Below are positions 6,034 to 13,633 of a stretch of DNA of 15,316 nt, piece after piece. The DNA is taken from positions 1 through 15,316 of the forward strand of contig CAYPRB010000015.1 of the NCBI GenBank assembly GCA_964413055.1, read 5' to 3'. The notes below the pieces were generated by a model, which was not told the DNA's origin, ran no database searches, and was given only the letters and a program-made list of their open reading frames with translations. A program made the translations under genes and the position numbers. Each line of letters opens with the position of its first letter. The stretch's first letter is position 1. The stretch comes from UBA3102 sp964413055. Its GTDB lineage: Bacteria > Bacillota > Desulfotomaculia > Desulfotomaculales > Pelotomaculaceae.

Positions 6034-7269
6034 TCAACCGTCTACTGTCTCAAGCCGGGCAAATTTGCGTTTGCCGACTTGAAGGAGCATGCCGGCAGCC
6101 GGCTGCAAAGTGTGATTGGGGTCTTTGATCCTTTCCCCGTCCACCTTGACCCCGCCCTGCTGGACCAAGCGCCTGGCCTCACTGGTACTGCCGGCCATCC
6201 CGGCCAGCACGATCAGTTTCGGCAACCAGATGGTACCGCCGGGATAATCATTGTTTTCCAGCTGCAGGACGGGTATTTCATCCGGCAGGTCCCTTTTTTG
6301 AAAGATCCTTTTGAATTCCGCTTCGGCGGCAAGCGCGGCCCCGGAACCGTGGTACTGGCCGACGATTTCACGGGCCAGCCTCATCTTCACGTCCCTGGGA
6401 TGCATGGTTTCATTCTTTAACCCCGCTTCAATAGCCCGCAGTTCCTCCAGCGGAACCGCGGTCACCAGCTCAAAATACCGGAGGAGCATCTCATCGGAAA
6501 GCGACATGGTTTTACCGTACATTTCCCGGGGGGATTCATAGATCCCGATGTAGTTCCCCAGGCTTTTGCTCATTTTATTTACCCCGTCCAAACCTTCCAA
6601 AATCGGCATCATCAGGACTACCTGGGGCTCCTGCCCGTATTCCTTTTGCAGGGTGCGGCCCATTAAAAGATTAAACTTCTGGTCGGTGCCGCCCAATTCC
6701 ACGTCGGCTTCCAGGGCGATGGAATCATAGCCCTGCATCAACGGGTAAAAAAATTCGTGGATGCTTATGGGCAGGTTTTCTTTAAAACGGCGGTCAAAAT
6801 CATCCCGTTCCAGCATCCGGGCCACCGTATACTTGGCGGAAAGCTCGATAACCTCGGCGAATTTTAAGGGCGCCAGCCACCGGCTGTTAAAAACCACCCT
6901 GGTTTTGGCACGGTCCAGGATTTTAAAAATCTGTTTCTCGTAGGTAGCGGCGTTGGCCAGCACCTGTTCTTCGGTCAGCTGGCGGCGCGTCTCCGACTTG
7001 CCGGAAGGGTCGCCGATGCGCGCCGTGAAGTCGCCCAGGATCAAATTTACCTGGTGCCCCAGGTCTTGAAACTGCTTCAGCTTTTGCAGCACCACGGTAT
7101 GCCCCAGGTGGATGTCCGGGGCGGTCGGGTCGAGCCCCAGTTTAATCGACAACGGCCTGCCGCTGTCGATGGACCGCTTGAGCTTGTCCCGCAGCTCCTG
7201 TTCGGGAATAATTTCCACCGCACCCCGTTTGATTATTTCCCATTGTTCATTTAATGAAAGCATGACCAT
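6034..7269 (-). CDS. tyrS: Tyrosyl-tRNA synthetase, TyrZ-like subgroup
   Basis: The enzyme charges tRNA-Tyr with tyrosine. The 411-aa class Ic synthetase has the HIGH-type motif HLGH at 54-57 within DPTAPDIHLGHTVVL, GDFTARIGDPSG near 79, the ELGGTDQKFN region near 191, KMSKS at 232-236 and a C-terminal S4 RNA-binding domain (about 345-408). The DPTAPDIHLGH form and length are those of the second bacterial TyrRS subgroup (TyrZ) rather than the B. subtilis TyrS subgroup. The start ATG 7269 is preceded by GGGGGGAA at seven bases. The upstream leader is only about 45 nt from a predicted promoter, so there is no room for the T-box leader common on Firmicute tyrS genes. Confidence 0.97.
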   Translation of the reverse strand: MVMLSLNEQWEIIKRGAVEIIPEQELRDKLKRSIDSGRPLSIKLGLDPTAPDIHLGHTVVLQKLKQFQDLGHQVNLILGDFTARIGDPSGKSETRRQLTEEQVLANAATYEKQIFKILDRAKTRVVFNSRWLAPLKFAEVIELSAKYTVARMLERDDFDRRFKENLPISIHEFFYPLMQGYDSIALEADVELGGTDQKFNLLMGRTLQKEYGQEPQVVLMMPILEGLDGVNKMSKSLGNYIGIYESPREMYGKTMSLSDEMLLRYFELVTAVPLEELRAIEAGLKNETMHPRDVKMRLAREIVGQYHGSGAALAAEAEFKRIFQKRDLPDEIPVLQLENNDYPGGTIWLPKLIVLAGMAGSTSEARRLVQQGGVKVDGERIKDPNHTLQPAAGMLLQVGKRKFARLETVDG

Positions 7270-7321
7270 ATCACATTTCCCCCCGAAAATTTAAACGTCA
7301 ATATTTATTCAAATATGTTTC

Positions 7322-7351
7322 ATTATATCAATGTTGGGGAGTAAAACTCAA
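7322..7351 (-). promoter_or_regulatory. Sigma-A-like promoter of tyrS
   Basis: On the minus strand TTGAGT (7351-7346) and a consensus TATAAT (7327-7322) are separated by 18 bp. The predicted start near 7315 gives a leader of about 45 nt. Confidence 0.65.
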
Positions 7352-7369
7352 GCCTGACGGGGGCGGCCG

Positions 7370-8215
7370 CTATTTAAATTTATCAAAAATACCCGGCACC
7401 ACCCGGATCCAGTTGACAAACAGCGAGATCAGCTCCAGTGCCTCCAGCCAGCCGCCGGTGAAGGATATTTCCCTGCCGCCCCGCCGCTGCACTCCCGGCA
7501 CCAGGTTCAGCGCGTCCGCGTACCCCGGCCAGATTAGCTCCAGGTCCAGGCGCACCGGCTCTTTAAAACGCAAAGGTTTAAAGACGCCCTGAAGGCCCTT
7601 TTCCACGGCCGCTCTGGCCGCAGCCCTGATTAGCTCCGCCGACCTCGCCGGGTGCAGGTTCAGGGCGGCAAAATTCCCCCGGGCTTCCTTGACTGCAACC
7701 GTCTCAATCAGCGGTAAAAAGGTTTTGCTCTCTTCTATAAAGGCCCGGTCCCCCGCGGCCATGCCCACGGGAACGCCGAAACACCCGGCGGTCAAAGCGC
7801 TGATCAGGGCTTCCCCGGCATCCTGGCCGTTTATTTTTAGTTTTAAAATCCTGGGGTCCATGGTATGGGGCAAAACCGCATCGGCCATTCCGAAACGGCT
7901 GTGAAAACCAATCAGCAGAACCAGGTCACACCGCTCGACAAAATCCATCCACAAGCGCTTGCGCCTGGAACCCCGGATTAAAGACGCCCCGCCGGACAGT
8001 GCGCCGGCGTTGATATTTTGTTTGGTCCAGTGGATATCGGACACGATGATTTCGTGCGCGCCGCCTTCCCGCGCTCCCTCGATCGCCGCGTTTACTTCCG
8101 CGGTCATCTGTTCTTGCGCCCGGGGGGCCTCGGGCGGTTGGTCCGGCCAGTTGACGTAACCCGTCGTCCCTTCGATATCAGCGGCAATAAATACGGAAAA
8201 GCCTTTGGTCGCCAC
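7370..8215 (-). CDS. M55 family D-aminopeptidase (DppA-like)
   Basis: The 281-aa protein matches the zinc-dependent M55 peptidases, whose B. subtilis member DppA releases D-amino acids from short D-peptides. The metal ligands known in DppA (D8, E10, H60, H104, E133) have counterparts with near-identical spacing: D13 and E15 in ADIEGTTG, H62 in SDIH, H105 in GFHS and E135 in AGEAL. H117 in LPHTMD is the conserved downstream histidine. There is no signal peptide, so it is cytoplasmic. The start GTG 8215 has GGGAGGT seven bases upstream. There is no dpp transporter next to it, so a role in recycling D-Ala peptides from peptidoglycan is an inference. It ends about 100 bp before tyrS, which has its own promoter. 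Confidence 0.9.
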   Translation of the reverse strand: MATKGFSVFIAADIEGTTGYVNWPDQPPEAPRAQEQMTAEVNAAIEGAREGGAHEIIVSDIHWTKQNINAGALSGGASLIRGSRRKRLWMDFVERCDLVLLIGFHSRFGMADAVLPHTMDPRILKLKINGQDAGEALISALTAGCFGVPVGMAAGDRAFIEESKTFLPLIETVAVKEARGNFAALNLHPARSAELIRAAARAAVEKGLQGVFKPLRFKEPVRLDLELIWPGYADALNLVPGVQRRGGREISFTGGWLEALELISLFVNWIRVVPGIFDKFK

Positions 8216-8272
8216 CTAAAACACCTCCCTTTAAAAATATGCTGCAAGAATAAACTAATACGGCCGCCGCTG

Positions 8273-8305
8273 TAAAAAAACCTGAAAGGGTAAATTTGTC
8301 AGGTT
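8273..8305 (-). terminator. Second terminator downstream of sdhB
   Basis: On the minus strand AACCTGA-type arms (TCAGGTT at 8299-8305 and AACCTGA at 8279-8285) flank a 13-nt loop and run into a seven-T tract. It lies about 85 bp past sdhB, just beyond a stronger terminator. Confidence 0.65.
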
Positions 8306-8327
8306 GTAGACATCCTTTGCAAACCGC

Positions 8328-8377
8328 GCTAAAAAGTAAAAAGCCCGCGCCGGGCTTCTGCCGCCCGCGCGGGCTTT
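8328..8377 (-). terminator. Strong terminator of the sdhCAB operon
   Basis: AAAGCCCGCGC (8340-8350) and GCGCGGGCTTT (8367-8377) form an 11-bp GC-rich perfect stem with a 16-nt loop. On the minus strand the stem is followed by TTTACTTTTT-type sequence. It starts about 14 bases after the sdhB stop. Confidence 0.88.
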
Positions 8378-8390
8378 CGCTGAAAAACTG

Positions 8391-9140
8391 CTACGAGATC
8401 TTCATGCGTTTCAGGTCAAGTTTCAATCCGGCCTGTGCCATCTTACGCCGGACAAACGCCAACTGCATCTGCAGCGGAAGATCGATGGGACAGTTATCGT
8501 CGCAGGCCATCAAACCTACACATCCGAACGCCCCTTCTTCGTTGCCGACCACTTCAAAATACTCGGCATCAGTGCGCTCGTCACGCGGATCTATCAAGAA
8601 ACGACCGACCCGGTTGATTCCGGTGGCGCCCAGGAAGTCATCCCGGATATTGGCGGTGATACAGCTGGCCACACAGCAGCCGCATTCAATACAGCGCTCC
8701 GGCTCGTAAATAGCCTCGGCGGTTTTGTTTTCCATCCTTACCTCCAGGGCCTCCGGATCAAACTTCTTGCTGGTATGAATCCAGGACTCGGTCTTTACCT
8801 GCAGGTTCCGGAACCAGGTGCCGGTATCCACCGAAAGGTCGCCGACCAACTTGAATACCGGCAGCGGCATTAACGTGATGCGGCTCGGCAGGGTCCTGGT
8901 CATGGTCTTACAGGCCAACCCCGGGGTTCCGTTAATCATCATGGCGCACGAACCGCAAATAGCCGCGCGGCATACGAAATCAAACATCAACGTGGGATCC
9001 AGTTTCTCACGGATATCATTTAGAGCAACGAACAAAGTCATACCTTCGTATTCTTCCAGTTTGTATTCCTGCATCCTGGGCTCTTCGCCAGGTATATTCG
9101 GGTTATAGCGAAATATTGAAAATGTAAGTTGTCTTCCCAT
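8391..9140 (-). CDS. sdhB: Succinate dehydrogenase/fumarate reductase iron-sulfur subunit
   Basis: The 249-aa subunit carries electrons between the flavoprotein and the membrane cytochrome. Ligands for all three clusters are present: [2Fe-2S] at C57, C62, C65 and C77; [4Fe-4S] at C150, C153, C156 and C160 (CIECGCCVASC, with an extra C155); and [3Fe-4S] at C207, C213 and C217 (CVGLMACDDNCPID). The form resembles the menaquinone-linked (Wolinella-type) enzymes. AAGGAGG lies five bases before ATG 9140, and the gene begins 20 bp after sdhA. It is last in sdhC-sdhA-sdhB and is followed by two terminators. Sequence does not decide between succinate oxidation and fumarate reduction in vivo. Confidence 0.96.
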   Translation of the reverse strand: MGRQLTFSIFRYNPNIPGEEPRMQEYKLEEYEGMTLFVALNDIREKLDPTLMFDFVCRAAICGSCAMMINGTPGLACKTMTRTLPSRITLMPLPVFKLVGDLSVDTGTWFRNLQVKTESWIHTSKKFDPEALEVRMENKTAEAIYEPERCIECGCCVASCITANIRDDFLGATGINRVGRFLIDPRDERTDAEYFEVVGNEEGAFGCVGLMACDDNCPIDLPLQMQLAFVRRKMAQAGLKLDLKRMKIS

Positions 9141-9160
9141 TTTGCCCTCCTTGTACTACG

Positions 9161-10987
9161 TTATTTGCCTTTTTTGGGGCCCGCACTCGCTTCACCGTAT
9201 CCGCGGTCACCCGGAGGCATATATGGACAAGCAACAGGCTCGTAGTCAAGCGTGGGCAGGTCGGCCCCTTCTTTCCAGTAAGCCAGTGTCCGATTGAGCC
9301 AGTTGGCATCATCCCGTTTCGGATAGTCTTCCCGGAAGTGACTGCCCCTGCTTTCGGTACGCGTCAACGCACCGTATGCAACACAAAGCGCCGTCCTGAC
9401 CATCCCGGGCATACGCAGGGCCTGGGCCAACTCCGGGTTGGCTCCCTGGCCGGAAGAACGCAGGCCAATCTTCAGCGAACGCTTGTATAATTCTTGAAGT
9501 TTTGCTACCCCCTGCTCCAGGCTGGGACCGGTCCGGAAGATATGCACGTGGTCCATCATGGTCTGCTGCATGGCATTCCTGATCTCAAACACGTCTTCCT
9601 TACCGTTCTTACCGGAAATAAGATTCTTAATCCGTTCTTCTTCCTTTTTGACGAAATCTTCAACCAGCTTGTAATTGAAGTCCTGGGTAGCACCAAGGGT
9701 GTATTTGACAATCTGCTTACCGACAATATAACCGCCGGTAACCGTTTCCGCCAGCGAGTTTCCGCCGAGGCGGTTGAACCCGTGCAGGTCCCAGCAGGCA
9801 GCTTCGCCGATGGCAAAAAGACCCTTCAGACCGTAGGCATAGCCATCCTTATTGGTGCGCACGCCGCCCATGGTATAGTGCTGCGTGGGTATCACCGGCA
9901 CCAAGTCCTTGGCCGGATCCAGCCCGTTAAAGTTCCCGGCGATGGTCGCAATCTCACGCAGGTTGGTCCAGACCCACTGGCGGCCCAGGTGGCGAATGTC
10001 CAGCCACAGGTGCTGCGGGGCGTACTTACTCTCAACACCGTAACCCGCCCGGATATGCTGAATCATGCGCCTGGAAACCACGTCGCGGGAGGCAAGCTCT
10101 TTCTTCTTCGGCTCGTAATCGGGCATGAACCGGTGCAGGTTCTTATCCAGCAGGTAACCGCCGTCACCGCGGGCACCTTCAGTCATCAGGATGAACACCG
10201 GGGGCATCCCCGTCGGGTGGAACTGAACCGCTTCCATGTTGCCGAGCGGAACCAGACCCGTGTTCAAAGCGATAGCCGCGCCGGTACCTTCGTTAATCAC
10301 GGCGTTGGTGGACGCGGCGTAAATCCGGCCGGCACCACCGGTAGCAATCACGGTAGACTTGGCCAGATAAACATTCAAGTCGCCGGTGCGCAGGCACCTG
10401 GCCACCACCCCGTAGCAGGTTTCCCCGTCGTGAATGAGCGCAATGGCTTCCATCCGGTCGTGGACGGGGATCCCCAGCTTGCAGACCACCGTATCCACCA
10501 CGAACTGCACGGTGTGTCCGGTACCGTCCGAAGTATAACAGCAGCGCCACTTGGCCACGCCGCCGAAGTCACGGGCGGTGATCAAGCCTTCCTTATCCTT
10601 GGTATCTTCGACTTCAATCCCCGAAGGCATTTTTTTCTTGCCGGCGGTAACCCGGTTCCAGGGCACGCCCCAGTAATCCAGCTGCCGGATCATGCTGGGA
10701 ACGGTCTCACAGAACATCTTGGCCACTTCCTGGTCGCAACCCCAGTCGGAGCCTTTTACCGTATCCTCGAAGTGAATTTGCGGGTTGTCGCCTTTAGCCA
10801 TGGCGGCGTTCCCGAGCGAAGCCTGCATACCGCCCTGGGCGGCAGTACTGTGGGAGCGGCGCGGCGGAACAAGACTGAGAATAATAACATTTAAACCGGC
10901 TTCCGCGGCTTCAACGGCGGAGCGCTCTGCAGCAAGGCCGGCGCCGACTACCAATACATCACAAATATGAGTATTTTTTGCACTCAT
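9161..10987 (-). CDS. sdhA: Succinate dehydrogenase/fumarate reductase flavoprotein subunit
   Basis: The 608-aa catalytic subunit interconverts succinate and fumarate on the cytoplasmic face. The FAD-binding motif GAGLAAERSA begins at 15. H46 in RSHSTAAQGG is the histidine that binds FAD covalently in this family. Substrate-site elements follow: HPTGMPP, EGARGDGGYLLD with the proton-donor arginine, HYTMGGV, and NRLGGNSLAE. The C-terminal domain ends in a variable GP/GK-rich tail. ATG 10987 immediately follows the TAG of sdhC, with GGGGGGG seven bases upstream inside the sdhC end, so the two are probably translationally coupled. Confidence 0.97.
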   Translation of the reverse strand: MSAKNTHICDVLVVGAGLAAERSAVEAAEAGLNVIILSLVPPRRSHSTAAQGGMQASLGNAAMAKGDNPQIHFEDTVKGSDWGCDQEVAKMFCETVPSMIRQLDYWGVPWNRVTAGKKKMPSGIEVEDTKDKEGLITARDFGGVAKWRCCYTSDGTGHTVQFVVDTVVCKLGIPVHDRMEAIALIHDGETCYGVVARCLRTGDLNVYLAKSTVIATGGAGRIYAASTNAVINEGTGAAIALNTGLVPLGNMEAVQFHPTGMPPVFILMTEGARGDGGYLLDKNLHRFMPDYEPKKKELASRDVVSRRMIQHIRAGYGVESKYAPQHLWLDIRHLGRQWVWTNLREIATIAGNFNGLDPAKDLVPVIPTQHYTMGGVRTNKDGYAYGLKGLFAIGEAACWDLHGFNRLGGNSLAETVTGGYIVGKQIVKYTLGATQDFNYKLVEDFVKKEEERIKNLISGKNGKEDVFEIRNAMQQTMMDHVHIFRTGPSLEQGVAKLQELYKRSLKIGLRSSGQGANPELAQALRMPGMVRTALCVAYGALTRTESRGSHFREDYPKRDDANWLNRTLAYWKEGADLPTLDYEPVACPYMPPGDRGYGEASAGPKKGK

Positions 10988-11689
10988 CTAGGCACCCCCC
11001 CCTGCAATTTGAACAAACGTATAAAGTGCTATAAAACCAAGAGCGACAATAACAACGGTAATTCCTTTCAAAACGTAACCCATTCTATGCCGTTCAAACC
11101 AGCCCCACTTGACCAGGATGCGATAAAGTCCGAACCCGGCGTGATACTCACCAACAAGCAGGAAAATCACATAAAACACGATCATGAACGGGAAGGTAAA
11201 TCCGCCCCAGGTAGGGTCAGCCGGACCGATGCTGGCCACCCGCGCGGCGCTGGTGGCAGCCCTGATCGGCCATTCGGTCAAAATCGTCCACAGGTGCATG
11301 CTGGCAAAAATACCGACCGCCAATGCGGTAACTACCTGACCGACCCAAATCCATGTGTCTGTATGCCCCATCATTTTTGTCATACGCCACGCTATCCGCA
11401 TATCGCGCAGGCGTATCGGCGCCCTGCGGCCAGCCAGGATGATATGGAATACAATCAGCAGAATGGTCGCGGGAATCCCCACCTGCGCCAGGTAATACTC
11501 ATCCAAGCCGTGCGACAAGGTGTCGAACAATTCCGGACTGATGATGATCGTGGCCACAAAAAGCATGTGCATCCACAGAAAACCTACAAGAAAGACCCCG
11601 CTCAAAGACTGGGCCAAGTCAACATAAAGGTCCGTCTTTGGATTTGCTTTTTTATTTAATGTGACTTGTAATGTCTTCGCAAGTTCCAT
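10988..11689 (-). CDS. sdhC: Succinate dehydrogenase/fumarate reductase di-haem cytochrome b subunit
   Basis: The 233-aa membrane anchor has five hydrophobic helices, as in the Wolinella FrdC type that needs no SdhD. Candidate haem ligands are H41 (WMH), H82 (FHIILAG), H132 (MHLW) and H183 (GEYH), close to H44, H93, H143 and H182 of Wolinella FrdC. E181, two residues before the last ligand, matches Wolinella E180, the residue of the E-pathway for compensatory proton transfer during menaquinone chemistry. I chose ATG 11689 because AAGGAG lies six bases before it; an in-frame ATG at 11713 would add eight residues but has no ribosome site. It is the first gene of the operon. No convincing promoter stood out in the AT-rich spacer upstream. 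Confidence 0.95.
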   Translation of the reverse strand: MELAKTLQVTLNKKANPKTDLYVDLAQSLSGVFLVGFLWMHMLFVATIIISPELFDTLSHGLDEYYLAQVGIPATILLIVFHIILAGRRAPIRLRDMRIAWRMTKMMGHTDTWIWVGQVVTALAVGIFASMHLWTILTEWPIRAATSAARVASIGPADPTWGGFTFPFMIVFYVIFLLVGEYHAGFGLYRILVKWGWFERHRMGYVLKGITVVIVALGFIALYTFVQIAGGGA

Positions 11690-12045
11690 TTTATTCTCCT
11701 TTCCACGGAACATTTACAGGAAAAATCAATACACCAACAGAAAAACGTCATCCTTTAAATCAGCTCTAGGAATGAATAAAAAATCTCTTAATTGCAATTT
11801 TCTCACCTTTGCAAGCTCAAACCACAAAACAATGCTATTCCTACAATCACTTTTCCACACAACTTTTCCGCCGCCAAAAACCCGGTGAATTTGGCTGTAT
11901 ACCTCTTAGCAGGCACAACAACACCACCCACCCGGGCTTACCCAAAAAAAGTCATCTTAACAAGATAACTTTAAAAAATTTTACTATATACGCACCCCCT
12001 CCTCTTAAAAAAAAATAAAACTTTTCATACAGTTTATATGCAAAA

Positions 12046-12062
12046 CGGGTGCCATGCACCCG
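12046..12062. repeat. CGGGTGC-CAT-GCACCCG inverted repeat
   Basis: Perfect 7-bp arms (12046-12052 and 12056-12062) around a three-base centre. They begin a roughly 65-bp GC-rich islet in otherwise AT-rich DNA. On the minus strand the repeat is followed by TTTTGC, which is weakly terminator-like. Confidence 0.5.
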
Positions 12063-12261
12063 CGGATACCGGAGTGAACGCAGAGCATTACTGAAGCACG
12101 GCTTTTCGGGAAAAAAATAAGCCCCCTAATAATTCGCTAATAATATAAATAAAATAATATACTATTAGTATTATATTAATAATGGGCCTGGTATTCTTAT
12201 TTGTGTTTATAAATTTTATAATTTAGAAATGAGAAAAGATTAAGCCTATTAAACCCGGCTC

Positions 12262-12291
12262 TTGTTTGCTCAACCGGTATTCTGGTATAAT
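12262..12291 (+). promoter_or_regulatory. Extended -10 promoter of the 105-aa gene
   Basis: TTGTTT (12262-12267), an 18-bp spacer, and TATAAT (12286-12291) preceded by TGG, giving an extended -10. The predicted start is only about 20 nt upstream of the ATG, just before the AAAGGAG ribosome site. Confidence 0.6.
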
Positions 12292-12316
12292 CATTCCCGG
12301 AAAGGAGTCGTTCAAA

Positions 12317-12634
12317 ATGAAATTTAAGTTTTATTGCGCAACCTGCGGCAATGAAGTCACCCCCAAAGAAGGAACGCTTTCCTGGGTGGAGGATGCAAAA
12401 ACCCTGCGTGATTTCCGGATCACCCACAAAGAAGACCACCAACACAGCTGCGACCCTGAAAATATCGCCTACATCCACCTTTGGATGGTCACCGGCCCGG
12501 CCGGTTTCACCAAATTCAATGAAAGACTCGCGGATTACTGGGGCCGGGGATTCACCCTGGAGGACGCCGCGGGCTTAAAAAAGGCCTTAAACCAGATCGG
12601 CTCTTATCTATGGGAAAAATACGCTAAAAAATAA
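12317..12634 (+). CDS. Hypothetical protein with possible Cys/His metal site
   Basis: I do not recognise this 105-aa protein. It opens with FYCATCGNE (C7 and C10, a CxxC knuckle). H37, H41, H43 and C45 follow in ITHKEDHQHSC, together enough ligands for one zinc site. The C-terminal half (60-105) looks helical and soluble. ATG 12317 is chosen because AAAGGAG (12301-12307) lies nine bases upstream and a strong promoter sits directly before it; the frame is open further upstream but without a ribosome site. It is monocistronic and convergent with the cyclotransferase-like gene. The promoter, ribosome site and coding pattern make it a real gene; zinc binding is inference. Confidence 0.8.
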   Translation: MKFKFYCATCGNEVTPKEGTLSWVEDAKTLRDFRITHKEDHQHSCDPENIAYIHLWMVTGPAGFTKFNERLADYWGRGFTLEDAAGLKKALNQIGSYLWEKYAKK

Positions 12635-12655
12635 CCGGAACCGGAATCCGTTCCG
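12635..12655. terminator. Weak bidirectional terminator between convergent genes
   Basis: CGGAAC (12636-12641) and GTTCCG (12650-12655) flank an 8-nt loop, with T-rich sequence on both sides: TTATTT to the right, and a run of A (T on the minus strand) to the left. It lies between the stops at 12634 and 12671. Confidence 0.4.
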
Positions 12656-12670
12656 TTATTTACGTTTTCG

Positions 12671-13102
12671 TTATTTGTCTTTATTTTCCAGGAATCTGGC
12701 CCAATCACCGTCCAGAATGACCACCCCGTTTTCTTTGAGCCATTTTGCCTTGGAAGGCGGCCACAAATACATATGCGCCTTTACCTTTTCCCCGGTTTCT
12801 AAAATTTCTACATCTCTGATCTCCCGGATCAAGAGGCTCTGGCTTTCCACACCGGTGTATTTTTCAATTTCGTCTATTTCCGGCAGGACTACCGCTAAAT
12901 TCCTGGTCTGATACAATACCCCCTTGACCTCACCTTCGCCTTCGCTGGCGAGTACAACAGGATAATTGTCTCCGGGCAAATAATACATAACCCCCTTAGT
13001 CTTGGCCAGATATATTTCCGGCTGGTGGTCCTTGATAAAACGATTGTAATTTTGCAGACCGGGGAGCAGGGTGCCAAATACAAAAAGGTTGTTTAAATAC
13101 AC
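12671..13102 (-). CDS. Gamma-glutamylcyclotransferase-like (AIG2/GGCT fold) protein
   Basis: The 143-aa protein begins with a beta strand and the fold's substrate loop in the form FVFGTLLPG (9-15), equivalent to the YGSLxxG motif. GEVKGVLYQ around 57-65 and the acidic helix EIDEIEKYTGV around 74-84 follow; the latter normally holds the catalytic glutamate. A WPPSKAKWL segment lies near the end. Relatives cleave gamma-glutamyl amines or peptides to 5-oxoproline, but the substrate cannot be told from sequence. I favour the GTG at 13102, which has AAAGGA about 9-10 bases upstream and puts the first strand at the N-terminus; a GTG at 13126 would add eight residues and is a real alternative. It is convergent with the 105-aa gene. 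Confidence 0.75.
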   Translation of the reverse strand: MYLNNLFVFGTLLPGLQNYNRFIKDHQPEIYLAKTKGVMYYLPGDNYPVVLASEGEGEVKGVLYQTRNLAVVLPEIDEIEKYTGVESQSLLIREIRDVEILETGEKVKAHMYLWPPSKAKWLKENGVVILDGDWARFLENKDK

Positions 13103-13165
13103 GCATACCCATCCTTTCAATTTCACGCTCTAGTGCCTTCATCCTACATATCATTTTCTTTTTTC

Positions 13166-13199
13166 AATAATATTTTTCCTTTATTTTAAAAATATTATT
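13166..13199. repeat. 12-bp AT inverted repeat
   Basis: AATAATATTTTT (13166-13177) and AAAAATATTATT (13188-13199) are perfect arms around a 10-nt loop. The repeat lies in the AT-rich spacer between the divergent cyclotransferase-like gene and the 62-aa gene. A hairpin of only A-T pairs is weak. Confidence 0.45.
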
Positions 13200-13307
13200 T
13201 TATGTGTTTTTACGACAAATAATAATTAGAAATTAATTTTTGCCCGAAAAGGGATAGTAATACTTACTGTAGAAGTGTCCGTTAATAAACAGCGAGGGGG
13301 TAGTAAT

Positions 13308-13496
13308 GTGGATTTGAGTTATTTCATGCAAAATGTCAGCCCGGGGGCAAAGTATATCGGCAAGGCTTTAGATGAATTACAAGTAAATGTGACCAAGGAA
13401 ACTACCGTCCAGGAATTATACGGTATTTACAACGGCATATTTGCCCTGGCGCTCGACCTGCTGATCGAAGACATCAAGAATGACAATTTGACCTAG
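13308..13496 (+). CDS. Small hypothetical protein, 62 aa
   Basis: I do not recognise the family. The protein is acidic, soluble and probably helical, with two parts: a SPGAKYIGKALDELQVN segment and a helix IYNGIFALALDLLIEDIKN. It has no cysteine and no signal peptide. GTG 13308 is chosen because GAGGGGG (13294-13300) lies seven bases upstream; an earlier in-frame GTG at 13275 lacks a ribosome site. A clear terminator follows at 13544, so it is a self-contained transcription unit, which argues for a real gene. Confidence 0.7.
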   Translation: MDLSYFMQNVSPGAKYIGKALDELQVNVTKETTVQELYGIYNGIFALALDLLIEDIKNDNLT

Positions 13497-13543
13497 AAAC
13501 CCGCCTTGTCCGGCTGGGTAAAATAATACAGCCCCGTAAATAA

Positions 13544-13580
13544 CGGTAGGAAAATCACTTGGTTCCTACCGCTATTTTTA
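13544..13580 (+). terminator. Rho-independent terminator after the 62-aa gene
   Basis: CGGTAGGAA (13544-13552) and TTCCTACCG (13563-13571) form a perfect 9-bp stem with a 10-nt loop and are followed by CTATTTTTAT. Confidence 0.85.
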
Positions 13581-13633
13581 TACCAAAAGTTTAAGGCTTG
13601 AATATAATAACAAGAAAAAGGAGCTTTTTATAA

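Larger units (their letters stand above)
11690..12316. other. Long AT-rich intergenic region between the divergent sdh operon and a small gene
   Basis: About 630 bp without a supportable gene. The half near sdhC should hold the sdh operon promoter; TATAGT-like and TTGCAA-like boxes occur but none has a good partner. Around 12046-12110 there is a GC-rich islet with an inverted repeat, followed by a strongly AT-rich stretch (12120-12240). The right end carries the promoter of the 105-aa gene. No tRNA, transposase fragment or recognisable riboswitch was seen. Confidence 0.7.

Noticed and set aside
9494..10894. Long plus-strand open frame of 466 codons opposite sdhA
   Set aside because: It lies fully antisense to a well-conserved flavoprotein gene, has no ribosome site or recognisable domain, and is explained by the codon bias of sdhA.
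12154..12180. AT palindromes around 12154-12180 as an operator or attachment site
   Set aside because: Composition is almost pure A+T; short imperfect arms are expected by chance.
13275..13307. Upstream GTG start for the 62-aa gene
   Set aside because: No ribosome site; the GAGGGGG site and the GTG at 13308 fit better.
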